A stretch of 64,000 nt of DNA. It comes from WHSV01 sp050694055 (GTDB taxonomy: Bacteria > Actinomycetota > CADDZG01 > WHSQ01). The notes beneath the pieces are model-generated. The model was given only the letters and a program-made list of their open reading frames with translations. It did no database searches and was not told where the DNA came from. The position numbers were made by a program, and so were the translations under genes. The DNA is taken from the NCBI GenBank assembly GCA_050694055.1, contig JBOGWX010000108.1, positions 49,913-113,912 on the forward strand. The letters are read 5' to 3'. Shown piece by piece: positions 17,601-25,077 of the stretch (positions within the stretch are counted from its first letter, which is position 1; each line of letters starts with the position of its first letter).

Positions 17601-19158
17601 GCAAATTGGTTTGGACCTCGTAGTAGATCATCGAGGCCTTGGGGATCCCGAGGCCGGTCACCGTCTGCCCGTTGAAGGTTCCGCCGTCGGTGATCAAGAA
17701 CGTGGCCTTGTTGTTGACGCCGCTGTTGGAGTGGACGCCGCCGAGGTCCGTCTCATTGGGGTCGGCCGTGTAGTGCGGGCTGGTCATCCGGTCGGGGTCA
17801 CCGAACAGGGTCGGGTCCTCCATGTCGCGGATCGCGCCGATCCCCGGGATGTCCTCGCCGATCTGCCAGCGCGTCGCCGCAGTGTCCGTCCCGGCGCCGT
17901 TGGTGAGGTCCACGAACTCCCCAAACACGTCGGAGAGGGACTCGTTGATGGCGCCCGATTGGAAGTAGTAGAAGAGGTGCGAGCCGAATTCGGTGACGCC
18001 GTGCGCGAGCTCGTGTCCCACGACGTCGTCGACGGCAAAGCCCTCGCCGTAGACCATCTGCTCCCCGTTCCAGAACGCGTTCTGGTACGGGCACGATGCG
18101 GGGTTGGGGCAGTAGCGCACGGTCGAGACCAGCGGCATGCCCGCGTCGTCGATGCTGTCGCGGCCCAGGCCCGCGTAGAAGTCGTAGGTGTCTCCGGCGA
18201 AGTCGTACGCGTCGTTGACGTCCTGGATCGCGCTCGGAGGGTCACCCTCAGAGCGGACGGGGGTCACGCAGGGTAGTTGCGTCGCCGTGCTGTTCGCGTC
18301 GCAGATGACGCGGTTCTTCGCCCACGCGATCTGGCTGAAGTGGAGCGCGACCGATCCGAGCCCGGCGTCCACCAGCACCAGCTCGTCGATCGGGCGGGTT
18401 GCCTCGCCGGTGACCTCGGTGCGCCACACCAGCGTGGGGACGCCGCGGCCGGGTCCGCCGAGAATCCTCGAGTCGTAGATCCATAGCTCCGGAGGGGTCG
18501 CCGCGAGGTCTCGGGTCGGAACGCCGTAGGTTTTGGTGACCGCCGCGCGCGCTGCGCGCCGGGCGGCGGAGGCCCGCACCTGGGGTGCCGTCGCGACGCG
18601 CGCGCTCGGGACGATCTCGCCGCTCGCCGAGAGCAGGTTCCCGCTCGGATCAAGGTTGACGGTCAGCTCCCCGCCGAGTACCGGCACACTTCGATGGAGC
18701 TGCTGGAAGCGTACGACCGAGCGCCCTCCGGCCACTCGGTCGACGGAGTCGACCAGTAGCTCCGCGGCCTGGTCGCGGAGGCCGAAGTCGTGCTCGTACC
18801 GATCGAGGAAGGCGCGCGCGATCGAGGCGGGACGATCCGAAGCGTTGACGGCGGCCGGCCGCCGGATCGGCGCACCCGCGCTCGTACCGATGAACCTGAC
18901 CGTGCCGGTTCCCGAGTGGAACTCGACCTCGGCCCGAGGCCCGAACTGTGCCTTCTGCGGGTTCGCCGGAGCCGCAGACGCCCCGGCGGGCAAGAGCGTT
19001 ACCAGTAACGCAATGAGCGAGAGCGCGACGGCTAGGCGGTGGTCCGGCCGACGGGTTCCCTCGCAGCCTGGTCCCGTCCAACCACGTCCGAAGTAACCGA
19101 ACAATCCAGACACCCCCTGCTCAGTGGGCGGTCGATCGAGAGATCGACCGCATTTCAA
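14647..19158 (-). CDS. Secreted M4 (thermolysin-like) metallopeptidase with cadherin-like repeats
   Basis: Up to 1503 residues. A hydrophobic segment (LAVALSLIALLVTLLPAG, then ASA) marks an export signal. A propeptide region precedes the catalytic domain, which has GHELAHG (zinc HExxH, about residue 380), NESLSDVFGEF (third ligand) and GGVHSNSGVNNKA (catalytic His). Next comes a MAM/jelly-roll-like segment (FDDLENPASGNW...), then four cadherin/VCBS-like units with PEDTPGTVDVLANDSD, the first separated from the others by about 260 residues of a beta domain. The basic C-terminus (FECKMDNKPWKPC, HIFKVRATDEAGNTDP) is an Ig-like module. The TTG at 19158 is the longest start; GTG 19113 or TTG 19104 are plausible alternatives. 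It probably digests extracellular protein and adheres via the repeats. Confidence 0.9.
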   Translation of the reverse strand: MKCGRSLDRPPTEQGVSGLFGYFGRGWTGPGCEGTRRPDHRLAVALSLIALLVTLLPAGASAAPANPQKAQFGPRAEVEFHSGTGTVRFIGTSAGAPIRRPAAVNASDRPASIARAFLDRYEHDFGLRDQAAELLVDSVDRVAGGRSVVRFQQLHRSVPVLGGELTVNLDPSGNLLSASGEIVPSARVATAPQVRASAARRAARAAVTKTYGVPTRDLAATPPELWIYDSRILGGPGRGVPTLVWRTEVTGEATRPIDELVLVDAGLGSVALHFSQIAWAKNRVICDANSTATQLPCVTPVRSEGDPPSAIQDVNDAYDFAGDTYDFYAGLGRDSIDDAGMPLVSTVRYCPNPASCPYQNAFWNGEQMVYGEGFAVDDVVGHELAHGVTEFGSHLFYYFQSGAINESLSDVFGEFVDLTNGAGTDTAATRWQIGEDIPGIGAIRDMEDPTLFGDPDRMTSPHYTADPNETDLGGVHSNSGVNNKATFLITDGGTFNGQTVTGLGIPKASMIYYEVQTNLLTSASDYADLADALPQACNNLVGTGGITAGDCVEVADAVAAVEMDVMPPAAPNPEAPVCPAGQDANDLFFDDLENPASGNWAQQTASGSNTWFYPQNSNPYGFDATFATSGTTNLWGYNQPSTADYSIAMTSSVAIPAASTAFLRFDHSFGFEDDATSAYDGGVLEYSTNAGVSWNDAGALPSDNGYTGTISSSFGNPLGGRNAFVRESNGYISSRFDVSSLDGQSVRFRFRIGTDPAVDDYGWFVDDVHIYTCSAGANSPPIALDDTLTTPEDTPGTVDVLANDSDPDGDPLTVTASTQGADGTVACTAGGECTYTPDPGFTGADSFDYTIEDGNGGSDSAIVDVTVTSDCEPVVRTLSNGDPDTQEGALEVTVDGLGAFGSSVVGDAMFNPPGTAEAAGTVFSSNVFVDALGRMLEDDCAAAQVEVISESATQLVTRIALDDLRFDITQEVTPIEGGASSQLTQRYEIENLAGSAQDLVLVRHVDGDLHFDGSIEDGGAASADGSVLYEFDASDDPASPSTFVGIAGALGMDAIPDRWTIQAYDYRDDIVDAEAIPAADDAVVFNDTDGDRIVDTPFDVTLSQQWNASVGAGATASFTTETNFGHQAPNQPPDAVNDTLTTPEDTPGTVDVLANDSDPDGDPLTVTASTQGADGTVDCTAGGECTYTPDPGFSGADDFDYTIEDGRGGSDSATVNVTVTPATNSPPLALDDTLTTPEDTPGTVNVLANDSDPDGDTLTITSFTQGGDGTVGCAGNSCTYTPDADYHGPDSFTYTIGDGNGGSDTATVEVTVTPVNDDPVAQDDSLTTPEDTPGTVDVLANDSDVDGDPLTVTASTQGADGTVDCTAGGECTYTPDPGFTGADDFDYTIEDGNGGSDSATVDVTVTPSGDTEPPNTKITKGPKGKVKKKNARKVKFKFTSTEPNSTFECKMDNKPWKPCESPKVYKKLKLGKHIFKVRATDEAGNTDPTPAKRKFKIVRNQRR
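14939..16824 (-). repeat. Four cadherin-like repeat units inside the M4 protease gene
   Basis: Units lie at about 16560-16824, 15490-15755, 15205-15480 and 14939-15190. Three of the four are almost identical at the DNA level across 100 bases or more (for example the stretch encoding STQGADGTV.CTAGGECTYTPDPGF), while the third has diverged. This points to recent duplication or gene conversion among units and to possible copy-number change. Confidence 0.8.
19128..19151. other. Perfect 10-bp hairpin at the 5' end of the M4 protease gene
   Basis: Arms GCGGTCGATC and GATCGACCGC around a GAGA loop. It overlaps the first codons if the TTG at 19158 is used, or falls in the leader if translation starts at 19113 or 19104. 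It could be an operator for a dimeric regulator or an RNA hairpin; sequence alone does not decide. Confidence 0.5.
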
Positions 19159-19327
19159 AGCGATTCAATGAGACAACCAAACACCCGGCGGCCGGGCGAG
19201 GCTAGGGGGTTGGAGCTAGAAGTCGGTCCCAGCGCGGCGCCGGTTGCAGCACGAGAGCACGCAAATGCCTCTTTCCGGCACGAGACGGCCGCGGCGTCGA
19301 ATTCGCACGACGAGCAAGGGACGCAAC

Positions 19328-19358
19328 TCATCGAGCCCGCCGCCGGCGGGCTCGATGA
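19328..19358 (-). terminator. Strong hairpin downstream of the HbhA-like gene
   Basis: 14-bp perfect stem (arms 19328-19341 and 19345-19358, loop GCC). There is no thymine run, so it is either an actinobacterial-type terminator without a U-tract or an RNA-stabilising structure. Confidence 0.6.
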
Positions 19359-19373
19359 TTGAAACACAGATTG

Positions 19374-19670
19374 CTAACCGGTCTTGGCGGTCTTGGTTGT
19401 TGCGGACCGAGCGGCCTTGGCGTTGGCCCGCACGGCCCGGGTGGCGCTGGTCGCAGCAGCCTTGGCTTGGGTTCGGGCATTGTGAGTCTGCGCGAACGCC
19501 TGCTTCGTCGGAGCGGAGCTCTTGATCTTGGTCGAGAGCGTCCGGCCACGCTTCACGAAGTCCTTGTAGGCCCTCGTGGTCGTCTTACGGTCGGTCAGGT
19601 CCTTCGTCTTCTCCACTGCGAAGTCGCCCACTCCAACCACGGCGTACAGAAGCTCTTGTGCTCTTGCCAT
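19374..19670 (-). CDS. HbhA-like small Ala/Lys-rich protein
   Basis: 98 residues. The N-terminal part LLYAVVGVGDFAVEKTKDL resembles the helical start of actinobacterial heparin-binding haemagglutinin-like proteins. The C-terminal 45 residues are rich in Ala, Lys, Thr and Arg (QAKAAATSATRAVRANAKAARSATTKTAK), like the basic tail of HbhA. It is much shorter than mycobacterial HbhA (about 199 residues) and lacks its long coiled coil. No signal peptide. It lies downstream of an XRE regulator of the Rv0474 type, as hbhA (Rv0475) follows Rv0474 in mycobacteria. The basic tail could bind nucleic acid or anionic polymers; the role here is inferred from context only. Confidence 0.65.
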   Translation of the reverse strand: MARAQELLYAVVGVGDFAVEKTKDLTDRKTTTRAYKDFVKRGRTLSTKIKSSAPTKQAFAQTHNARTQAKAAATSATRAVRANAKAARSATTKTAKTG

Positions 19671-19895
19671 CTAACGGTTCACCTCCTCATCAATCTGGGT
19701 GCCGGCGAGACCGCCGGCCGTCTGGTCCTCCCGCCCACCTCGGTGTCGCTCTTCGAGGCATACATGACGTCAAGGACCCCCGTTGCTAGAAGGTGACGGG
19801 ATCCGGAGGCTCGCCGGGTCCCGCCGGCCCGAAAGCCGCCGGAGCCCAACGCCGGGTGGGGGGGTGAAGAGGGTCGCTCCGCAATCCCGTCAAGC

Positions 19896-20330
19896 CTATT
19901 CAGTTGTCACGTCGTCTACCGATGCCGCTCGCTCGTGCGGTTCACCTGCGCCGAACTGGTTGAGCTCCACGTAGTTACGGTAGGTGTCGATCAGGTTCTG
20001 CTTCTGTCTGTCCGAGAGTTTGGTGTCCTTGAGGATCTCGGCGACCAGATCGTGGTCCCGGTTCTCCTCGAGGATTCCGGCTCTCACATAGAGGGTTTCG
20101 GAGGAAATGCTCAGCGCCTTGGCAATCGCCTGAAGGATCTCGGCCGACGGCTTCCGCAATCCTCTCTCTATCTGCGACAGATAGGGATTAGAGATACCGG
20201 CGAGATCCGAGAGCTTTCGCAACGACAAGCGCGCTCCTCGACGCTGCTCACGGATGAAGGAACCCAGCTCACCGAGCTTCATGCGCCCGGTCAGGTCGAG
20301 CTTGTCCTTCTTGTCCGCGTCACCTCCCAT
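19896..20330 (-). CDS. XRE-family helix-turn-helix regulator (Rv0474-like)
   Basis: 144 residues from ATG at 20330 with AGAAGGG upstream; the longer frame to 20390 overlaps the promoter. The HTH is LGSFIREQRRGARLSLRKLSDLAGISNPYLSQIERGLRKPSAEILQAIAKALSIS, a textbook Cro/C1 domain. The C-terminal part (LVAEILKDTKLSDRQKQNLIDTYRNYVEL) is typical of the actinobacterial group that includes Rv0474. It probably controls its own transcription and the HbhA-like gene 225 bases downstream. A good sigma-70-type promoter lies just upstream. Confidence 0.92.
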   Translation of the reverse strand: MGGDADKKDKLDLTGRMKLGELGSFIREQRRGARLSLRKLSDLAGISNPYLSQIERGLRKPSAEILQAIAKALSISSETLYVRAGILEENRDHDLVAEILKDTKLSDRQKQNLIDTYRNYVELNQFGAGEPHERAASVDDVTTE

Positions 20331-20361
20331 GTGCCCTACCCTTCTCCTAGCTACGCTAACA

Positions 20362-20390
20362 GATATAGCATGGTCGTATAACAGTTGCAA
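20362..20390 (-). promoter_or_regulatory. Sigma-70-like promoter of the XRE gene; rest of 20331-20650 has no gene
   Basis: On the minus strand TTGCAA (20385-20390), a 17-base spacer and TATATC (20362-20367) give a good -35/-10 pair about 30 bases before the XRE start. The remaining divergent region up to 20650 holds no convincing gene and presumably the promoter of the plus-strand membrane protein. Confidence 0.6.
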
Positions 20391-20650
20391 GCACCAGGAA
20401 GCCCCTCCGATGTGCGGTTACTACGTATTTGTCCCTCCGTCACTTGCCACGAGCACGGAAATCAGCGAACAATGCTCAAGCCACACGGCGTAAAGTCCGA
20501 AGTCTTGGGGTAAGTGCCGAGAAATCCGGCTACGCTTTGTATTGGATCGGTTACGCTGAGCACCCAAATGTGCGAGAATTACAGGGTGCCCGCCACGCCG
20601 CTCCACCTCGGGCAAGCACGTAGCCAAGGTCTCGGCAGAAAAGGGTCGAA

Positions 20651-21712
20651 ATGCGGTTGAGAGACAATATGACGCCGGTCGTCGGAACCGCCCTCGCTGC
20701 GGTAGCAGCGGGCTGTCTCGTGTTGTTCTCCCTCGTCCTGCAGCAGTCGGCCTTCGAGTCCCCCGTTACTCGGGGTCTCCGCCCCATGGCGCCGAACGCC
20801 GACGGCCGCAGTGTCACGGTGGAGGCACCCGGCGACGAAGCCGGCACCGGCGGTGGCGAAGCGGCCGTTGCGGAAAACGGTACCGGCTCGGCCCCCACGA
20901 CGCCCTCCACCGAAACGGACACCTTCAGCCCCTCCCCGGACGCGGGTAGCCCCGGCGACGGACTGGTCGCATCCGTCGACGACGATCCCAGCGGTGGTGA
21001 CGGAGACTTCCCCACGCTCGGTGGAGGAACCGGCTCGACCATCGTGGACGGCAGCGATGGTCCGACCCTCAGCGCCATCGGACCGCAGGCGACGATCAAC
21101 AAGGACCCGGAAAACCAGCCGGACGAGGTCGTTCTGCCCGATCGCAGAGGACCTAAGAACAGCGCCCCACCTCACGGTTCTCCGCCTCGCTCCGGTGACG
21201 ATCGAGACGACGATGAGGACACCGGAGACGAGAGCGACGACGGCAAGGCCAAGTCCAAGGGCAAGGCCAAGGACGACGACGGCAAGTCCAAGGGCAAATC
21301 CGAAAAGGCCAAGGGCAAGGGCGACGGCAAATCCAAGTCCAAGGGCGACGGCAAGTCCAAGGGCAAGGACGACGGCAAGTCCAAGGGCGACGGCCGTGAC
21401 GATCGCGACGGCCGCAAGGACGACCGGGACGATGATGACGATGACGACGACTCGAAGGACCGCAATCCTAAGCGGGGCGATTCCGGCGGCTCCTCGAACT
21501 CGGAGTCGAACGGCAAAGGCAGCGATGATCGCCCTTCGAAGCCCGCCGCTCCGGCGAAGACTCAACCGAAGCCGTCTGCTCCGGCAAAGCCCGCCGCGCC
21601 GGCGAAGCCGTCTAAGCCCGCTGCTCCTCCCGAGCGCGAGGCACCGGAGAGCAACGTGCCCAAGCACTCCCAGAAGCCCAAGGACAGGCCGCGTACCGGC
21701 GGCAAGAAGTAA
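20651..21712 (+). CDS. Membrane-anchored or secreted low-complexity Asp/Lys/Ser/Pro-rich protein
   Basis: 353 residues. One hydrophobic segment near the N-terminus (VVGTALAAVAAGCLVLFSLVL) anchors or exports it. The rest is disordered: a Gly/Thr/Pro-rich part (60-165), then an alternating acidic and basic region with repeats of DDGKSKGK and DGKSK (about 195-270), and a Pro/Ala/Lys tail (KPAAPAKPSKPAAPP). An ATG at 20669 is a possible shorter start. The 18-base DNA unit GACGGCAAGTCCAAGGGC recurs many times. A second protein with the same layout is encoded at 39725-40168. It may be a cell-surface spacer or polyelectrolyte; no family is recognised. Confidence 0.7.
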   Translation: MRLRDNMTPVVGTALAAVAAGCLVLFSLVLQQSAFESPVTRGLRPMAPNADGRSVTVEAPGDEAGTGGGEAAVAENGTGSAPTTPSTETDTFSPSPDAGSPGDGLVASVDDDPSGGDGDFPTLGGGTGSTIVDGSDGPTLSAIGPQATINKDPENQPDEVVLPDRRGPKNSAPPHGSPPRSGDDRDDDEDTGDESDDGKAKSKGKAKDDDGKSKGKSEKAKGKGDGKSKSKGDGKSKGKDDGKSKGDGRDDRDGRKDDRDDDDDDDDSKDRNPKRGDSGGSSNSESNGKGSDDRPSKPAAPAKTQPKPSAPAKPAAPAKPSKPAAPPEREAPESNVPKHSQKPKDRPRTGGKK

Positions 21713-21728
21713 GTCCTCCGACCGGGGG

Positions 21729-22268
21729 TCAGCCGAGAGCGGCCGTTGGGTCTGCCTCGCCGGAGGTGTAACGACGCACGATCTCGGCCTGGATGATGTC
21801 CATCACCTCGTGAATCTTGCGGCGGCGCGCCGAGAGGTTGCGCTCGTGCTCCGCGAGGCTCGACATGATCTCCTTGATCTCGCTGCTCTCTAGCCGATTC
21901 AGACGCGTCATCATCCGCTCGCCGGCTATCTCCTCCACCCGCCGCCTCGGGACGTCTGCGTTTCGAGGAATGGACAGATCGGGGGCCCGTGAGGGAAGCG
22001 GTGAATCGCCGCGCAGCTCCGCCGAGCCGAGAATCTCCGGCAGGCGGGACAACAGGTCTTGGTCCTGCTCTCCGGAACGGCGCTCCACCTCGGCCCTCAA
22101 GATATCGATGCGGGCGTGGCAAAGTCTGCGCTCGAACGAGATCTCGTTCTCGACCTCTCGACACTCGTCGCGCAGTGAACGCAGATCCTCGAGGCTGCGG
22201 CCGTTGAGATCCTCGACATAATCGGGAGCGGAAATCGCCTCGTAGCGTCTGCGTCGGTGTGGGTCCAT
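21729..22268 (-). CDS. rsiG: RsiG-like anti-sigma factor with two c-di-GMP-type signatures
   Basis: 179 residues from ATG at 22268. Two long helices are separated by a Pro-rich linker (about 85-110). Helix 1 carries E40-x3-S44-x2-R47-x3-H51-x3-D55. Helix 2 carries E142-x3-S146-x2-R149-x3-H153-x3-D157. In Streptomyces RsiG the twin motif E(X)3S(X)2R(X)3Q(X)3D on a coiled coil binds a c-di-GMP dimer and arms the protein to hold sigma-WhiG. Here spacing is exact in both copies, with His in place of Gln each time. Two c-di-GMP metabolic proteins are encoded in the window; no WhiG-type sigma factor is. Start codon lacks a strong ribosome binding site. Family assignment fairly strong, ligand binding inferred. 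Confidence 0.8.
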   Translation of the reverse strand: MDPHRRRRYEAISAPDYVEDLNGRSLEDLRSLRDECREVENEISFERRLCHARIDILRAEVERRSGEQDQDLLSRLPEILGSAELRGDSPLPSRAPDLSIPRNADVPRRRVEEIAGERMMTRLNRLESSEIKEIMSSLAEHERNLSARRRKIHEVMDIIQAEIVRRYTSGEADPTAALG

Positions 22269-22306
22269 ATGCAACGAGGTTATACGAACCAGAGTCGGCG
22301 GTTCGT

Positions 22307-23116
22307 CTAGAGACCCAGAAGGGCACGGGCCGTATCCGGTTGAGCGATCTCGCGGCCCGCAGCGCGACCCAACGCCGCCACCCGTGCGATCAACTGCGCA
22401 TTGCTCGTCGCCAGCCGGCCACGCTCGAAGTAGACGACGTCCTCGAAGCCCGTACGCACGTGCCCACCCAACCCGATGGCCGCCTCCGTCACTCCGAGAT
22501 GCCAGCGTCCCACTCCGGTCGCACTCCAGGTCGCATCGCCCGTTATGTGCGAAACCAGGAAAGCGACCGAATCGTCCCACGCGGGCATGGCCCCGGGGAC
22601 TCCCAACACGAAGTCGTAGTGGCGATGATGCCCCTCACCCAAGTCCTCATAAAGCCTCTCAGCGTTGGCGATCATTCCCGGTTCGAAGACCTCGAACTCT
22701 GGTGTGATGCTCAACTCGCTCATGCGCTTGTAGAAGCGCTCGATCAGCGACGGAGGATTCCAAAAGACGTCGGCGCCAAAGTTGACCGTTCCGGTCGTGA
22801 TAGAGGCCATCTCGGGTCGAAGCTGCAGTGGGGCGATACGGGCGTCCTCAGTATCCGAAACCGCCCCACCCGAGCTGAACTGCACGATGACATCGGTGGC
22901 GGCGCGGATCGCTTCGAGCGCAGCACGATAGGTATCGACATCCATCGTCGGAGCCCCGCCGGCATCCCGCACATGGAGGTGATAGATGGACGCACCCGCA
23001 GCGCGGCACGCCGCGGCGTCCGTGGCGATCTCTTCGGCGCTCAGAGGAAGGTTCGGTTGTTGTGCGCGCGTGACCTCCGCCCCCACTCCCGCGCAGGTGA
23101 TGATCAGCGGATCCAT
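22307..23116 (-). CDS. BKACE-family beta-keto acid cleavage enzyme (3-keto-5-aminohexanoate cleavage protein-like)
   Basis: 269 residues from ATG at 23116. The family start MDPLIITCAGVGAEVTRAQQPNLPLS, the YHLHVRD zinc-binding His pair, IVQFSSGGAVSD and the HLGVTEAAIGLGGHVRTGFEDVVY block near the end are all present. BKACE enzymes (DUF849) are zinc-dependent TIM barrels that split beta-keto acids with acetyl-CoA, giving a CoA ester and acetoacetate. The exact beta-keto acid cannot be read from sequence. The gene follows the M23 peptidase by 19 bases on the same strand and is transcribed towards the RsiG-like gene. Confidence 0.9.
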   Translation of the reverse strand: MDPLIITCAGVGAEVTRAQQPNLPLSAEEIATDAAACRAAGASIYHLHVRDAGGAPTMDVDTYRAALEAIRAATDVIVQFSSGGAVSDTEDARIAPLQLRPEMASITTGTVNFGADVFWNPPSLIERFYKRMSELSITPEFEVFEPGMIANAERLYEDLGEGHHRHYDFVLGVPGAMPAWDDSVAFLVSHITGDATWSATGVGRWHLGVTEAAIGLGGHVRTGFEDVVYFERGRLATSNAQLIARVAALGRAAGREIAQPDTARALLGL

Positions 23117-23135
23117 CAACGCCCTGGGAAGTTCG

Positions 23136-24212
23136 TCAGCAGATCGAGGCGAGCAATGGATAGGGGTTGACGGCGCTTCCCCCGCCCGGGTGGTACTCGA
23201 AGTGAAGATGCGGAATGCCCGTGGCGTTCCCGGTGTCGCCCACCGTCGCGATCTGCTGTCCCGCTTTAACGCTTCCCCCCTGTACGAGGTTCTCCTGGTT
23301 GTGCATGTACCAGTAGGCGTTGCCATCGCTTCCGCTCAGGATCTGCCAGTTGCCGGCGCTGCCCCCGTAGCCCGCGTAGGTGATCGTGCCCGAGACGATG
23401 GCCACGACCGGGGTGCCGTAGTCGGCCATCATGTCCGTTCCCTGATGTGAGCGACCGCCGGAACGCGGAAATCCCCATGAGTCGACGAAGGACACGGGCC
23501 CTGCGACGGGACACGTCTTTCCGTTGGTCGTGGTGGTCGGCACCGAAGCGATACTCGGCGCTCCGCCCCCGTTGCTCCCCGAGCCGACCGCCTCGGCCGC
23601 GGCCGCGGCGGCAGCCCTCTCCTTGGCGATTTGCGCCTTGAGGTTCTGGTAGTCCGCCGTCGTGGAGGCCAACTTGTCTCGCAGCTCTGCGTTCTCATCC
23701 TCGAGCGCCACGAGCGTCTCTTCGAGCGCCTTGGAATCGCGGGCAAGCTGCCTCTCGAGCTGCTCGAGCTCTGAGTTGTTACGCTCGAGTTGCACGAAGA
23801 CGTCGGCGTCCTCCTCGGCGACATGGGAGAGCATCTCGGCTCGATCGGCGAACTCCCCGAAGTCGTCGGAGGCCAGAAGCGCTTCGACGGCCCCCGTGCC
23901 GCCCGACCTATAAAGCTCTTGGGCGCGAGCTACGACGGCCTCGGTTAGCTCGACGTTCTCCTCGTCGAGCTGTCCTCGTTCTTGCTCAACGTCATAAATG
24001 CGCTGGTGCAGTTCGAACTCTCGGGCGCGAAGTTGCTCGACGCGCGCCGAAGACGCGTCAAGATCAGCCTGTAGTTGCTGCATCTGGTTCTCGTATTCGG
24101 ACAGAGACTCCTGGCCCGAGGCGCGACCGGCCAGGGCAGGCACCAGCGACATCGTCACCAAGGAACCTGCGGCCACAATGCGGGCCGCGCGCGTGGATAT
24201 TGCCAACCTCAC
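23136..24212 (-). CDS. Secreted M23 (LytM-type) peptidase with coiled-coil N-terminus
   Basis: 358 residues. A signal peptide (AGSLVTMSLVPALAG, RASGQ) is followed by a long coiled coil, about 35-205, rich in Glu/Gln/Leu heptads, then an Ala-rich and Ser/Gly linker. The M23 domain has GRSHQGTDMMA (His and Asp zinc ligands) and IPHLHFEYH (catalytic and ligand His), so it should be an active glycyl-type endopeptidase cutting peptidoglycan cross-links. The layout resembles EnvC/RipA-like or NlpD-like cell-separation enzymes in which the coiled coil regulates activity. It is divergent from the DtxR gene across 190 bases. Confidence 0.92.
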   Translation of the reverse strand: MRLAISTRAARIVAAGSLVTMSLVPALAGRASGQESLSEYENQMQQLQADLDASSARVEQLRAREFELHQRIYDVEQERGQLDEENVELTEAVVARAQELYRSGGTGAVEALLASDDFGEFADRAEMLSHVAEEDADVFVQLERNNSELEQLERQLARDSKALEETLVALEDENAELRDKLASTTADYQNLKAQIAKERAAAAAAAEAVGSGSNGGGAPSIASVPTTTTNGKTCPVAGPVSFVDSWGFPRSGGRSHQGTDMMADYGTPVVAIVSGTITYAGYGGSAGNWQILSGSDGNAYWYMHNQENLVQGGSVKAGQQIATVGDTGNATGIPHLHFEYHPGGGSAVNPYPLLASIC

Positions 24213-24402
24213 CTACGAAAACCTCCCGGCGGACGGTGTTCCCGCGATTACGAATGTCCGACCGTCATGTCCTACGCGATCATCGAGCGAAAGGGCCCTC
24301 GCCTTGAGCCTTATACCCCAGAATCGCTCGGTGCACGCTAGCACGCCTGTAGGAGCCGCTCCACCGCGAAAGTCCTGGTCACGCCTACTACAATTGTCAT
24401 TG

Positions 24403-25044
24403 ATGAGGGGCGTCGAGGACTACCTCGAGGAGATCAAGCGACTTGAGGAAGACGGTGAGCGCATCACCGCCACCGTCCTGGCGCGCATACTCGAGGTCTC
24501 GCTGCCCTCCGCCTCGGAGATGCTCAAGCGACTCGCCTCCGAGGGATACCTCACCAGGGAGAAGGGCGGGACGATCCTGCTCACGCCCGAGGGCCGGCGC
24601 CTGGCCCACACCATGCTGCGCCGTCACCGGCTGGTCGAGTGTCTCCTCGTCGAGAATCTGGGAATGTCGTGGTTCGAGGTCCATGGCGAGGCGCACAAGA
24701 TCGAGCATGCGATCTCGGCGCGCGTTGAGGAAGCCCTGGCCAAGTCGCTCGATTATCCGAACTACTGCCCCCACGGCCATCCGATCTGCCCCGTGGATCT
24801 CCGGCAGCTGCGAAAGCTTAGCGAGCTCGAGCCGGGCGAAGCGGGAGTCGTAGCTCAGATCTCGGAGCTCAAGGAAGAGGTGCTTCCCTACTTCGACCAG
24901 ATCGGCCTTCGACCCGGAGTCAAGCTGACGGTCAAGGACCTGGCCCCTATGGAGGGGCCGATGACGGTCGAGACGTCGGACGGTCCCGCGTCGCTGGGGC
25001 GAGAGCTGGCCGCCCTCATACGGGTCGAATCGACGCGCGACTAG
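24403..25044 (+). CDS. DtxR/MntR-family metal-dependent transcriptional regulator
   Basis: 213 residues from ATG at 24403. The N-terminal winged helix (VEDYLEEIKRLEEDGERITATVLARILEVSLPSASEMLKRLASEGYL) is followed by a dimerisation domain with HRLVECLLVENLGMSWFEVHGEAHKIEH and CPHGHPIC, which supply the usual metal ligands (Cys/Glu/His) of IdeR-like proteins. A C-terminal FeoA/SH3-like domain (SELEPGEAGVVAQISELKEEVLPYFDQIGLRPG) completes the three-domain architecture. It represses iron or manganese genes when metal-loaded; which metal is not clear. The neighbours do not include a transporter, so it is likely a global regulator acting elsewhere. Confidence 0.92.
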   Translation: MRGVEDYLEEIKRLEEDGERITATVLARILEVSLPSASEMLKRLASEGYLTREKGGTILLTPEGRRLAHTMLRRHRLVECLLVENLGMSWFEVHGEAHKIEHAISARVEEALAKSLDYPNYCPHGHPICPVDLRQLRKLSELEPGEAGVVAQISELKEEVLPYFDQIGLRPGVKLTVKDLAPMEGPMTVETSDGPASLGRELAALIRVESTRD

Positions 25045-25077
25045 GCGCCTCGCCGGACTCAGCCGAGACGCTTCTCG

